Origin: Prevotella sp.
GTDB lineage: Bacteria; Bacteroidota; Bacteroidia; Bacteroidales; Bacteroidaceae
Direction: 5' to 3'
NCBI GenBank assembly: GCA_016291085.1
Contig: JAEEVW010000009.1
Location: forward strand, 1 to 64,000
DNA length: 64,000 nt
This document shows positions 49,513-58,971 of this stretch, one piece after another. The position numbers were made by a program, and so were the translations under genes. Every line of letters begins with the position of its first letter. The first letter of the stretch is position 1. A model generated the notes under the pieces. That model made no database searches, was not told where the DNA came from, and saw only the letters and a list, made by a program, of their open reading frames with translations.

Positions 49513-49516
49513 CGAG

Positions 49517-51688
49517 ATGAACAGAAGAATGACAAGAAGACTGTTAGGACTGCTGGTGATGGCATTCGTGCCATGTGCCCTTAGCCTGCCGCTGTCGGCA
49601 CAATCGCAGAAGCAGCGTAAGAGTCAGATGCAGGACTCCGTGGCGCTGGACAATGTGACGGTCGTCGGCAAGTCGAAGACGCAGAAGCTGCGCGAGGGCG
49701 CCTACTCGGTGAATGCCATCGACGTGCACTCGATGATCGGTTCACTGTCGAACCTGAACAACATCGTAGACCGTACGGCCGGTGTGAAGATCCGCGAGGA
49801 GGGCGGCGTAGGTTCGGATTTCGACCTGTCGATTAACGGCATGTCGGGCAATGCGGTGCGCTACTTTCTGGACGGTGTACCCCTGGACACAAAGGGTTCG
49901 GAGGTGACGCTGGCCAATCTGCCCGTGAACCTGATAGACCACATCGAGATATACAAGGGCGTGGTGCCCACGTGGCTCAGCTCGGACGCCCTGGGCGGTG
50001 CCATCAACATCGTGACCAGCAGGAAGCGGACGAACTATCTGGACGCGTCGTACGGCATGGGGTCGTACCACACCCACCGCGGTGACCTGAATGCTCAGTA
50101 CGTGCTGAAGAACGGGCTGACCATCCGTCCGACGTTCGGCATCAACTACTCGAAGAACGACTACATGATGAAAGACGTCGAGGTGTGGGACGAGGCTGCC
50201 GGCAGATACCTGCCCAAGGAGCGCCGCCGATTCCACGACGACTACCTGTCGCTGCTGGGACAGTTGGAAGTCGGTGTCAGCGACAAGTGGTGGGCTGACG
50301 ACTGCTACGTCACCCTGTCGTATCACAAGGTGGACAAAGACCTGCAAACCAGTCAGGTTCAGAGCCACGTCATCGGTATGGCCGACCGGCGGAGCGATGC
50401 CTGGAGCGTGGGCGTGAACTACAGAAAGAAAGACTTCCTGCTGAAGGACCTGACAGCCAACATGTCGCTGTCGCACACCTGGGACCATGTGCTGGTCACC
50501 GACACCGCCCACCGGAAGTACGACTGGAACGGTGACTGGATTCGCAGCGACCGCAACGAAATCAACGGCCGTGCCTTCAGCCGTCGACACACCAAGCGCC
50601 CGCTGACGCTGCTCAAAGCCGACCTGAACTACCAGCTGTCGGAGCAGCACCTGCTGAACCTCAGCTATTCGCTGAACCGTACGGGTAATGAGCGCTGGGA
50701 CGAGGTAGACAACGCATTTGTACCATCGAACGATGTGTTTGTCAAACACGTCATCGGACTGGCCTATAACCAGTCGCTTCTGAACAACCGCATGCAGAAC
50801 ACCTTCTTCCTGAAAGACTACGTGAACCACCTGAAGATAGAACAGACCGACCTGTACTTCATCACTGGATCGAAGGCCATGGCGGGATCGAACACGCAGA
50901 ACAGTCTGGGCGGCGGACTGGGAACAAGGTTTGAGGTAGCACCCTCGCTGGCCGTCAAAGCCAGCTACGAGCATAGCGTGCGACTGCCGCTGGCCCGTGA
51001 ACTGCTGGGCAACGGAACGACCATCTATGCCAATACGGCCTTGAAACCCGAGGAGAGCAACAACCTGAACGTCGGTGTGTTCGGAACGTTCCGCAACGGT
51101 TTGCACAGCCTGTATTACGAGGCCAACGGATTCCTGCGCTATGTTGACAACTACATCCAGCCGACCATCTCAGACGACGAGGGCTACCTGCAATATACCA
51201 ACCAACCCGCCGTGAGAATCAAAGGCCTGGAGGGTGAGGTACGTTACGACTGGAACAAACGGCTGCAGGTCGTGGCAAACATGTCGTGGCAGGACGCCCG
51301 CGACCGTCAGGAGTTCAAGGACGACGGCAAGCCCTCGGTGACGTTCAACAACCACGTGCCCAACCGTCCGTGGCTCTTTGCATCGGCCGAGGCGCGCTAC
51401 CAGTTCACCGACCTGCTGAGCAAGGACGACCGTCTGCAGTTGGGTGTGGACTATCAATGGGTACATTGGTTCTACCTGTCGTGGGAAGCCTACGGACTGC
51501 CTGAGACCAAAGCCCGCATACCAGAGAAGAATCTGGTGGGTGCCAACGCCACCTATTCGTGGCACAACAACCGCTACAGCGTGTCGCTGGACTGTCAGAA
51601 CCTGCTGGATGAGACGGTATATGACAACTATAAGCTGCAGAAACCCGGCCGATCGCTGTTTGTGAAGTTCAGGCTGCTGTTGCAATAA
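49517..51688 (+). CDS. TonB-dependent receptor, BtuB-like
   Basis: 723 residues from the ATG at 49517, directly after the riboswitch platform. A signal peptide (MTRRLLGLLVMAFVPCALSL) is followed by a TonB-box-like segment and plug domain (LREGAYSVNAIDVHSMIGSL, then GVKIREEGGVGSDFDLSING and RYFLDGVPLDTKGSE). The barrel ends KPGRSLFVKFRLLLQ. Position behind a cobalamin riboswitch and before B12 genes argues for uptake of cobalamin or a corrinoid/tetrapyrrole precursor across the outer membrane. Confidence 0.9.
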   Translation: MNRRMTRRLLGLLVMAFVPCALSLPLSAQSQKQRKSQMQDSVALDNVTVVGKSKTQKLREGAYSVNAIDVHSMIGSLSNLNNIVDRTAGVKIREEGGVGSDFDLSINGMSGNAVRYFLDGVPLDTKGSEVTLANLPVNLIDHIEIYKGVVPTWLSSDALGGAINIVTSRKRTNYLDASYGMGSYHTHRGDLNAQYVLKNGLTIRPTFGINYSKNDYMMKDVEVWDEAAGRYLPKERRRFHDDYLSLLGQLEVGVSDKWWADDCYVTLSYHKVDKDLQTSQVQSHVIGMADRRSDAWSVGVNYRKKDFLLKDLTANMSLSHTWDHVLVTDTAHRKYDWNGDWIRSDRNEINGRAFSRRHTKRPLTLLKADLNYQLSEQHLLNLSYSLNRTGNERWDEVDNAFVPSNDVFVKHVIGLAYNQSLLNNRMQNTFFLKDYVNHLKIEQTDLYFITGSKAMAGSNTQNSLGGGLGTRFEVAPSLAVKASYEHSVRLPLARELLGNGTTIYANTALKPEESNNLNVGVFGTFRNGLHSLYYEANGFLRYVDNYIQPTISDDEGYLQYTNQPAVRIKGLEGEVRYDWNKRLQVVANMSWQDARDRQEFKDDGKPSVTFNNHVPNRPWLFASAEARYQFTDLLSKDDRLQLGVDYQWVHWFYLSWEAYGLPETKARIPEKNLVGANATYSWHNNRYSVSLDCQNLLDETVYDNYKLQKPGRSLFVKFRLLLQ

Positions 51689-51736
51689 CTCGAAATAACG
51701 TAATAACGAAATAACGACTTAAATTTTTAAATTAAG

Positions 51737-53008
51737 ATGAAAAAGATTACATTTTTCCATTCGCTGATGGCAGCCTTGGTGCTGGCCACAGCATTCACTG
51801 CGTGTTCAAAGGACGATGACGAGAAAAAGACTCCCGAGCCGGAGCCCATTCCAGAGGTGACTTACCACTACGACCTGACGGTGACCGTCGGCAAGCATGG
51901 CGGCATGGCCTCGCAAGAGACTCACCTGACGATGAGCGTCGACTCGCTGACAAACCCCAACATGACCGTCAACTTCAAAGGTAAAGGTATCGAAATCACC
52001 GACTACACCATCGAGAACATCTACGATGCGAAGTACATGTATCAGGTTCCCGTTTCTGCCGACCGCTTTGCCAAGCTGCAGATTAAGAACAACAAGCTGG
52101 AAGTCGTCCGTGAGCGTCCCTTCCAGAAGAACACCTATGCGTCGCGTAAGTACACCCACGCATGGCTCAATGACACCACGCTGATTGTCATGGCTGCCAA
52201 CGGTGAGGCCAACAAGATTGTCTGGACCAAGCTGAACAGCAACAGCATGGCCATTCTGGACGAGGGCGAGCTGGGCATTAGTCTGGCTGACGGTTACGAC
52301 TCGTTTACCACCAGTGGTCTGCTGACCTATCGCAAGAGCGACAAAAAGCTGTTCTACTTCTTCTACAGCAAGAAGGGTTCAGGCCGTACCGCCACCAAGG
52401 AGTCTAACTTCCACATTGCCGTCATCAATCCCGAGACGATGGCTGTCGAGAAAGACAATGTCTTCCCCGTGGCTGCCGAGATGCAGGGCTCTGCCTATGG
52501 TGAGCTGATGCAGAACTTCATGTTCTTCGACGATAACGACAACCTCTACCTGTCGGTCTTCAGCAGTGTCAACAAGAAGAACATCGGCAGTCTGGTGCGC
52601 ATCAAGAAGGGTGAGTTTAACTTCGAGGACGGCTACAATGCCTTCCCCGATGCAAAGGGTAAGATTGTCAGCGTGCTCTACATCGGCTCGGGCAAGGCAC
52701 TGGCCTATTCCGGCGATAATGAGGCAGGAACCGGCATTCAGGACCAGGCTTACTACTACTCTATCGTCGACCTGACAGCAAAGACCGCTACTCCCATCCA
52801 GTATGAAGGTGCCGATCTGCCCTATAGTGCCGGTAGCTTCTCGCAGCGTGCCGTTTACAACGCCAAGGAGAACCGTGCTTACTTCGGTGTCAGCAATGCC
52901 GACGGTGAGACCGTCTATTTCTACGATGTCGCCACAGGCAAAGTTACCAAGGGCCTGAGCATTGCCCCAGGCTACTACTTCGACCAGATTCGATTGTTTG
53001 AAAACTAA
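51737..53008 (+). CDS. DUF4374-like lipoprotein of the B12 operon
   Basis: 423 residues with a lipoprotein signal (MAALVLATAFTACSKDDDEK). The body is made of repeated beta strands (SLADGYDSFTTSGLLTYRKS, YNAKENRAYFGVSNADGETV) consistent with a beta-propeller, as in the DUF4374 family. Such lipoproteins accompany TonB-dependent receptors in Bacteroidetes metal and corrinoid loci. It likely sits on the outer membrane beside the receptor and helps capture the ligand; this role is inference from position. Confidence 0.78.
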   Translation: MKKITFFHSLMAALVLATAFTACSKDDDEKKTPEPEPIPEVTYHYDLTVTVGKHGGMASQETHLTMSVDSLTNPNMTVNFKGKGIEITDYTIENIYDAKYMYQVPVSADRFAKLQIKNNKLEVVRERPFQKNTYASRKYTHAWLNDTTLIVMAANGEANKIVWTKLNSNSMAILDEGELGISLADGYDSFTTSGLLTYRKSDKKLFYFFYSKKGSGRTATKESNFHIAVINPETMAVEKDNVFPVAAEMQGSAYGELMQNFMFFDDNDNLYLSVFSSVNKKNIGSLVRIKKGEFNFEDGYNAFPDAKGKIVSVLYIGSGKALAYSGDNEAGTGIQDQAYYYSIVDLTAKTATPIQYEGADLPYSAGSFSQRAVYNAKENRAYFGVSNADGETVYFYDVATGKVTKGLSIAPGYYFDQIRLFEN

Positions 53009-53026
53009 AAGTAATCTCGTGGTGAG

Positions 53027-53845
53027 ATGAAATACGTGTATTATTATATAAGTTTGTTAGTGCTCCTGTGTTCGGCAACCTGCCGGGCACAGGACACTTC
53101 TTTGCTGATGGTGCACTTCGGTACGACGTACGATGCGACGCGCCAGAAGACCATCGATGCCATCAACCAGAAGGTGCGCGAGGCATTCCCGCAATACGAC
53201 TTTGCCGAGGCCTACACGTCGCGTATCGTGATGAAGCGGCTGGCTGAGCGTGGCATCAAGAAGCAGAGCGCACAGGAGATGATGCTGAAGCTGAGAGGCG
53301 AGGGCTACCGCAAGCTGATTGTCCAGCCCTCATTTATCATCGACGGCAAGGAGATGGACATGCTGCGCCGTGACGTGGAGCGGGTGCGCCCGTTCTTCGA
53401 CGAGATCCGCATCGGTACGCCGCTGCTCTACACCGTAGAGGATGCGGAACACGTCTGCGACATCCTGGTGAAGCGCCATGCAGCCGATGCCAAGAAGCGC
53501 GAGCATGTGGTGTTCGTGGGACATGGCACAGAGGGTCCGGCGACGGCACTCTACAGTCAGCTGGACTATATGCTGGAGGCTCAGGGACACGGCAACTACC
53601 ATGTAGCCACCATCGAGGGCTATCCCACCTACGAGACAATGCTGGCCAAGCTGAAGGCGCAGAAAGCCAAGAAGGTGACGCTGGTGCCGCTGCTCTTCGT
53701 GGCTGGCGACCATGCGTCGAACGACATCGCCGTGGAATGGAAGGAAGCTCTGGAGAAAGAGGGACTGACCGTCGGCACGGCCATCGAGGGACTGGGCGAG
53801 GTGCCCGAGATACAGGACCTGTATATTGAAAAGGTAAAAAAGTGA
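53027..53845 (+). CDS. cbiK: sirohydrochlorin cobaltochelatase with signal peptide
   Basis: 272 residues. An N-terminal signal (YYISLLVLLCSATCRA) precedes the chelatase fold: LLMVHFGTTYDATRQKTIDA, YRKLIVQPSFIIDGKEMD, HVVFVGHGTEGPATALY with the metal-binding histidine, and VPLLFVAGDHASNDIAVEW with the second. CbiK inserts cobalt into sirohydrochlorin in anaerobic B12 synthesis. The signal sequence implies a periplasmic enzyme, as known for a Desulfovibrio CbiK. It overlaps the CobN gene by 4 bp. Confidence 0.9.
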   Translation: MKYVYYYISLLVLLCSATCRAQDTSLLMVHFGTTYDATRQKTIDAINQKVREAFPQYDFAEAYTSRIVMKRLAERGIKKQSAQEMMLKLRGEGYRKLIVQPSFIIDGKEMDMLRRDVERVRPFFDEIRIGTPLLYTVEDAEHVCDILVKRHAADAKKREHVVFVGHGTEGPATALYSQLDYMLEAQGHGNYHVATIEGYPTYETMLAKLKAQKAKKVTLVPLLFVAGDHASNDIAVEWKEALEKEGLTVGTAIEGLGEVPEIQDLYIEKVKK

Positions 53846-56800
53846 GAAAGTACTTTTTTCTACTGATCCTCATACTCTTACTGGCAGTAGGCGGCTATGC
53901 GGCCTACTGCCATTGGATGCAACCCACACGCATCCTGATTGTTAATGCTCTGAAAGCACAACAGGCAGACTTCACGCTGAACAACGACTCGCGCCACATC
54001 GAGGTGGAATGCATTGAGACGGAAGAGATGCAGCAGTTGGACGACTACGACGCCATCATCATCTTTGCCCGCCGCATCTTCCTTACCGACGAACAGGTGG
54101 CCGAAGTGAAGCGTGTGGCCGAGAAAGGCGTGCCGGTATTCACCAAGGCGCTGCGCACCAGCGACTTCGTGGAGAACCACAACCTCAGCGACGAACAGAT
54201 AGAAACCCTGCAACGATACTTCGACAATGAAAACCGTCAGAACTACCGCAACGGACTGCGCTACCTGCGCCATATCGCCACCCCGCAGCGCTGGGGTGAC
54301 CAGGAGGTAGAGCCGCCCGTGGAGGTACCGAAGGACATGTTCTACCATCGGCAATACGGCAAGTATTTCAAGACACACGAGGAACTGACGCAGTATCTGA
54401 AAGAACAGAAGCTCTATCATCCTGATGGTCCGACGCTGGCGCTGATATCGGGCATTTCCTTCCCCATGGAGGGCAACCGCCAGCACGTCGACACGCTGAT
54501 TACGATGCTCACCCAGCGGGGCATGAACGTGTACCCGATGGCGGGCATGGGCAAGAAGCGTGAAAAGATGCTGAAACAGCTGAAACCCGACGCGGTGGTG
54601 TTTCTGGCCATGGGACGTCTGGGCAACGACACGCTCATCCAGTGGATGCAGGAGAAGAACGTCGCGCTGTTCTGTCCCTTCCCGCTGTCGGCCACCCACG
54701 ACGAATGGATGAATGCCGACATCCCGATGAGCAGCGGGTCGAAGAATGCCCGTATCGTCATTCCCGAGATTGACGGCGGTACGGCACCATGGTGTATTGC
54801 CACCCAGAACTCCGACGAGCGGGGCTATCACATCTACACCGCCGAGGTGGAACGCTGCGAGATGTTCTGCGAGCATGTGCAGCGGACCATGTCGCTCCGC
54901 ACGAAGAAGAACAGCGAGAAACGCATCGCCATCGGCTATTTCAAACGTCCTGGAAAGGATGCGCTGCTGGCCAGCGGCATGGAGGTGATACCGTCGTTGT
55001 ATAACCTATTGAAGCGGCTGCAGTCGGAGGGCTATCGTGTAGACGGACTGCCGGCAACACTCGACGCCTTTGCCCGTCAGGTGAAGACGGAGGGCATCGT
55101 GCTCGGTTCATACGCCAAGGGGGCACAGGAGGAGTATATGCAGAAAGGTCATCCGTTGTGGCTGGGCCGTCAGCAGTATGAGCAATGGGCCAAGGAGGTG
55201 CTGCCTGCAGAGAAATATCAGGAGGTGGTCAGCCGTTATGGCGAGGCCCCGGGAGAACTGTTGTCGAGGGGCGACAGCATCGCCATGGCCTGTGTTCGGT
55301 ATGGCAATGTGTTGCTGTTTCCCCAGCCCCGTCCCGCACTCGGCGACGACGACTTCAAGTTGGTGCATGGAGCAGAGGTGGCTCCACCACACAGTTATCT
55401 GGCACCTTATCTGTATGTGCAGAAGGGTTTCCAGGCCGATGCCTTGATACATTTCGGCACACACGGCAATCTGGAGTATACGCCAGGGCGCGATGCCGGT
55501 ATGCGCCGCGAAGACTGGAGTCTGCAACTGATTGGCTCGACGCCGCATTTCTATTACTATACGACGGGCAATATCGGTGAGGCAATTATTGCCAAGCGCC
55601 GTTCGAATGCCGTCTTGCTGACCTACCTCACCCCGCCCTATGCGGAGAGCGGCATGCGACAGAAGTATGCCGCGCTGCACAATGATCTGCACAAGGCGCT
55701 GAGCGGACAAAAGCTGTCGACGCTGAAGGAACGCATCGTGAAGGAGGGCATCCACCGCGTGCTATCGTTGGACAGCATCATTAGCAAGCCCTATAGCCAT
55801 GAGGAACTGGAACTGATTGACGCGCACTTGGAGGAGCTGATGAACGAGAAGATGCAGGGAGCCTACTACACGCTGGGACAGCCCTACACCGAGGAACAGC
55901 TCAGCCAGACGGCTCGCGCCATGAACAACAATCCGTCGGAGTGGCCTCGCATCAAGCAGCTGCTGGCGGCATCGACACAAGCAGAGCTCGACAACATGGT
56001 GCGTGCGCTGAATGGCGGCAGCATAGCCCCGGCTCCCGGTGGCGACCCCATTCTGAACGACAACGTGTTGCCGACGGGAAGAAACATGTTCAGCATCAAC
56101 CCCGACAACACCCCCGACCCACAGGCGTGGGAGGATGGTAAGCGGTTGGCTGAACAAACTCTCGAAACATACAAGAAGAAACACGGAGGCGAGTATCCCC
56201 GGAAGGTGAGCTACACATTCTGGGCAGGCGAATTCATTGCCACAGGCGGTGCCACCATAGCCCAGGCGCTGTGGATGCTGGGCGTAGAGCCGGAGCGCGA
56301 CAGTCAGGGACGCATCGGTAGTCTGCGCGTGGTGCCAGCCAGTGAACTGGGCCGTCCGCGCATCGACGTGATGGTGCAGATCAGCGGACAGTTGCGCGAC
56401 ATTGCCGACTCGCGTCTGAAACTTATCACCGAGGCCATCCAACTTGTCTCGGCAGAAGAGGAAGGAGAGAATTTCGTCCGCGAGGGGACGCTGTCGCAGG
56501 AACGAGAACTCATCGACAAGGGCATTAGTCCACAGCGGGCCCGCGAGCTGTCCACGCTGCGTGTGTTCGGACCCGTAAACAACGGCTACAGCACAGGCAT
56601 GATGAACTACATCGAGCGCAGTGGCACATGGAGCGAGAAGAGCGAGCTGGTGGACGGATACCTGAATAACATGTGTGCTGCTTACGGCGACGAGGCCCAT
56701 TGGGGTGTGATGCAGCGCGAGTTGTTTGTGGCCGCACTTAATAGGACGGACATCACCGTCCAGCCCAGACAGAGCAACACGTGGGGACCCATCTCGCTGG

Positions 56801-57558
56801 ATCATGTCTATGAGTTTACAGGCGGACTGTCGATGACTGTCAAGGCGCTGACGGGTAAAGAGCCCGACGCCATGATGGCCGACTACCGTAACCGCCAGAA
56901 CCGCAGGGTGCAGGGGCTGAAGGAGGCCATCGACATCGAGGTACGCACGACGCTGCTGAATCCTAACTTCGTCCGCGAGAGGATGAAGGGCGACGAGGGT
57001 ACGGCACAGATGTTTGGCGAGACGTTCCGCAACATCTTCGGGTGGAGCGTGACCAGAGAGACGGCACTCGACAAAAACCTCTACGACGAGTTGTATCGGA
57101 TGTACGTCAAGGATGACCAGCAGCTGGGCATTCGTGCATACTTTGAGCAGAAGAACCCGGCAGCCTATCAGGCCATGACGGCAACGATGCTGGAGAGTGC
57201 CCGCAAGGGCTATTGGAAGCCGACGGAAGCACAACTGCGCCAGACGGCCGAACTCCATGCGGAAGTAACGAAGGAAAGCGGTGCGGCATGTACGGACTTC
57301 GTGTGCAACAACACACAGCTGCAAGCATTCATCGAGGGAAAATTACCTGCCGATGCCCGCCAGGGGTATAGCCGTCAGATGGCTTTGGTCAAGAACGGAC
57401 AAGCGGGCGGCAAGGCGACGGTATTGGAGAAACAAGGCGTCAACGATAGCGACGAGCCGTCGACTAACCACACGCCCATCTGGCTGGCAGTCATCATCCT
57501 GTCGTTGATCCTGGCGATTATCATCTATCTGCGTCTGAGAAATGGAAATCGTCGCTGA
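53842..57558 (+). CDS. cobN: membrane-anchored CobN-type cobaltochelatase large subunit
   Basis: 1238 residues. One membrane segment at the N terminus (KYFFLLILILLLAVGGYAAY) and one at the C terminus (IWLAVIILSLILAIIIYLRL) flank the CobN/BchH-like body. That body shows FQADALIHFGTHGNLEYTPG, GNIGEAIIAKRRSNAVLL, VSYTFWAGEFIATGGATIAQ and GRPRIDVMVQISGQLRDIA. The first anchor has signal-anchor character, so the catalytic part is predicted outside the cytoplasm. The ATP-dependent partners CobS/CobT or ChlI/D are absent; a MotA/ExbB-like gene and DUF2149 follow with overlaps. It likely inserts a metal (probably cobalt) into a tetrapyrrole. Confidence 0.88.
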   Translation: MRKYFFLLILILLLAVGGYAAYCHWMQPTRILIVNALKAQQADFTLNNDSRHIEVECIETEEMQQLDDYDAIIIFARRIFLTDEQVAEVKRVAEKGVPVFTKALRTSDFVENHNLSDEQIETLQRYFDNENRQNYRNGLRYLRHIATPQRWGDQEVEPPVEVPKDMFYHRQYGKYFKTHEELTQYLKEQKLYHPDGPTLALISGISFPMEGNRQHVDTLITMLTQRGMNVYPMAGMGKKREKMLKQLKPDAVVFLAMGRLGNDTLIQWMQEKNVALFCPFPLSATHDEWMNADIPMSSGSKNARIVIPEIDGGTAPWCIATQNSDERGYHIYTAEVERCEMFCEHVQRTMSLRTKKNSEKRIAIGYFKRPGKDALLASGMEVIPSLYNLLKRLQSEGYRVDGLPATLDAFARQVKTEGIVLGSYAKGAQEEYMQKGHPLWLGRQQYEQWAKEVLPAEKYQEVVSRYGEAPGELLSRGDSIAMACVRYGNVLLFPQPRPALGDDDFKLVHGAEVAPPHSYLAPYLYVQKGFQADALIHFGTHGNLEYTPGRDAGMRREDWSLQLIGSTPHFYYYTTGNIGEAIIAKRRSNAVLLTYLTPPYAESGMRQKYAALHNDLHKALSGQKLSTLKERIVKEGIHRVLSLDSIISKPYSHEELELIDAHLEELMNEKMQGAYYTLGQPYTEEQLSQTARAMNNNPSEWPRIKQLLAASTQAELDNMVRALNGGSIAPAPGGDPILNDNVLPTGRNMFSINPDNTPDPQAWEDGKRLAEQTLETYKKKHGGEYPRKVSYTFWAGEFIATGGATIAQALWMLGVEPERDSQGRIGSLRVVPASELGRPRIDVMVQISGQLRDIADSRLKLITEAIQLVSAEEEGENFVREGTLSQERELIDKGISPQRARELSTLRVFGPVNNGYSTGMMNYIERSGTWSEKSELVDGYLNNMCAAYGDEAHWGVMQRELFVAALNRTDITVQPRQSNTWGPISLDHVYEFTGGLSMTVKALTGKEPDAMMADYRNRQNRRVQGLKEAIDIEVRTTLLNPNFVRERMKGDEGTAQMFGETFRNIFGWSVTRETALDKNLYDELYRMYVKDDQQLGIRAYFEQKNPAAYQAMTATMLESARKGYWKPTEAQLRQTAELHAEVTKESGAACTDFVCNNTQLQAFIEGKLPADARQGYSRQMALVKNGQAGGKATVLEKQGVNDSDEPSTNHTPIWLAVIILSLILAIIIYLRLRNGNRR

Positions 57559-58597
57559 CACCCTCATCCTGTTAGTCGTGCTACAAACGGCACTGCGACT
57601 CAGCCAATGGCGTAACAACTGGCTGAAGATGGCGTTTTGCATCGTTGTCGGCATCGTCGTATGGCTGATGACCGACTATGCGGTAAACCTGTCGAAACCA
57701 CAGGTGGAAGGGTGGCTGCACGACACGACGATTCTTCAGAACGTAGCCGTCGTATGCATCCTCGACGCGCTGCTCAGCCGTCTGCGCTGGTATCCGGGCC
57801 TGCTCATCATGCCAGTAGCCTTTTACGTGCTTTGTCAGATGCTGTTTACCCTGACGGGTGTCGGATTCCAAACCACCGGACTGTTGTTAGCCGTCGGCGT
57901 GGCGGTGACGCTGTGGTTGCTGTCGAAAGCAATGGCGTGGCTGCTGCCACAACACGCTGACCGCAGTTTCCTCCATATCATCATTACCGCCGTGCTGTGT
58001 CTGACGTGTCTTATGGCCGCCCAGCAAACGGTGACGGTATATCCCATGACTCAACAAAACATCATTATGGAATACATTTCAAAAGCCCTGTTCGGGATAG
58101 CCAATCTGTTGCTCATCCCTGACGTCATCCTGTTGATCTTCTTCTTCATCAGGTCGCTGGTGCTATTGGTTACCACCTACATGCAGTACATGACCCGACG
58201 GAGGGATGGTCACACACCGCTCTATGACAAGTATCGCAAGTTGCTGGCCGACCACGAGTCCGACGAAGCTTATGCCGACTATCTGACGGCACAGATGGAA
58301 GCCGAGGCGGCGAAGGACGTGAACCTCTCGCGACTCCTGACAAAGCTGGGGCCCGTTCTGGGCCTCATCGGTACGTTGATCTCGATGTCGCCAGCGTTGG
58401 TAGGATTGTCGACAGGCGACATCTCGGGTATGGCCTACAACATGCAGGTGGTATTCTCGGCCACCGTCGTGGGTCTGGTCATCTCCGTCGTGGGACTGTT
58501 TACGCAGCAGCTGAAGTCGCGCTGGTATGCCATCGACGTCAGCCGGCTGGAATACGAAGCACAAACCAATTTGCAGCACCATGAGAAGGAAACGTAG
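57542..58597 (+). CDS. MotA/TolQ/ExbB-like proton channel protein
   Basis: 351 residues with several hydrophobic segments. The C-terminal pair around LTKLGPVLGLIGTLISMSPA and the VVFSATVVGLVISVVGLFT segment is the MotA/TolQ/ExbB signature for using the proton gradient. It overlaps the end of CobN by 17 bp and the following DUF2149 gene by 17 bp. By analogy with ExbB-ExbD and TolQ-TolR, it should form a motor with DUF2149 and transmit energy to CobN or to the receptor. This is inference from gene order. Confidence 0.85.
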   Translation: MEIVADTLILLVVLQTALRLSQWRNNWLKMAFCIVVGIVVWLMTDYAVNLSKPQVEGWLHDTTILQNVAVVCILDALLSRLRWYPGLLIMPVAFYVLCQMLFTLTGVGFQTTGLLLAVGVAVTLWLLSKAMAWLLPQHADRSFLHIIITAVLCLTCLMAAQQTVTVYPMTQQNIIMEYISKALFGIANLLLIPDVILLIFFFIRSLVLLVTTYMQYMTRRRDGHTPLYDKYRKLLADHESDEAYADYLTAQMEAEAAKDVNLSRLLTKLGPVLGLIGTLISMSPALVGLSTGDISGMAYNMQVVFSATVVGLVISVVGLFTQQLKSRWYAIDVSRLEYEAQTNLQHHEKET

Positions 58598-58916
58598 AAG
58601 CACGCTGTTGCAAGTAGACGATGACGACCCGCTGAGCGTGGTGGTCAACCTGTTCGACGTGGCGATGGTCTTTGCCGTATCGCTGATGGTGGCGATGGTG
58701 ATGCACATGAACATGTCGGAGATCTTCGGCAAGGAGGACTTTACCATCGTGAAGAATCCGGGCCAGGACAACATGGAGATTATCCAGAAGAAAGGTCGCG
58801 AGATTGAGACCTACAAGGCCAGTGGCGAGACTACTGACGGCATGGGTCAGAAGGGCAAACGTCTGGGCACGGCCTATCAGTTGGAGAACGGACAGATTAT
58901 TTATGTGCCAGAATAA
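58581..58916 (+). CDS. DUF2149 protein, TolR/ExbD-like partner
   Basis: 111 residues from MRRKRRSTLLQVDDDDPLSV at 58581. A single membrane segment (VVNLFDVAMVFAVSLMVAMV) with an aspartate near its start is followed by a short soluble domain ending GTAYQLENGQIIYVPE. This is DUF2149, known beside MotA/ExbB-like genes and CobN-type chelatases in bacteria and archaea. The membrane aspartate is placed as in ExbD and TolR. It overlaps the channel gene by 17 bp. Confidence 0.85.
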   Translation: MRRKRRSTLLQVDDDDPLSVVVNLFDVAMVFAVSLMVAMVMHMNMSEIFGKEDFTIVKNPGQDNMEIIQKKGREIETYKASGETTDGMGQKGKRLGTAYQLENGQIIYVPE

Positions 58917-58957
58917 CTTTTCTATCGCACAGCCATACTAATTTGAGATTTATTTCG

Positions 58958-58965
58958 TAACTTTG
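58958..58965 (+). promoter_or_regulatory. -7 box TAACTTTG before the cobB-cobQ gene
   Basis: TAACTTTG ends only 6 bp before the ATG at 58972, so a transcript from here would be leaderless or nearly so. The gene may also be read through from the upstream operon. Confidence 0.55.
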
Positions 58966-58971
58966 CAGACG

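Noticed and set aside
49460..49516. Longer N terminus for the BtuB-like receptor
   Set aside because: It would read through the riboswitch platform element; the ATG at 49517 directly precedes a normal signal peptide and matches the start position of the related locus at 42141.
49742..51106. 454-codon minus-strand frame
   Set aside because: Antisense shadow of the BtuB-like receptor gene.
55762..57324. 520-codon minus-strand frame
   Set aside because: Antisense shadow of cobN; long because of the GC-rich third positions.
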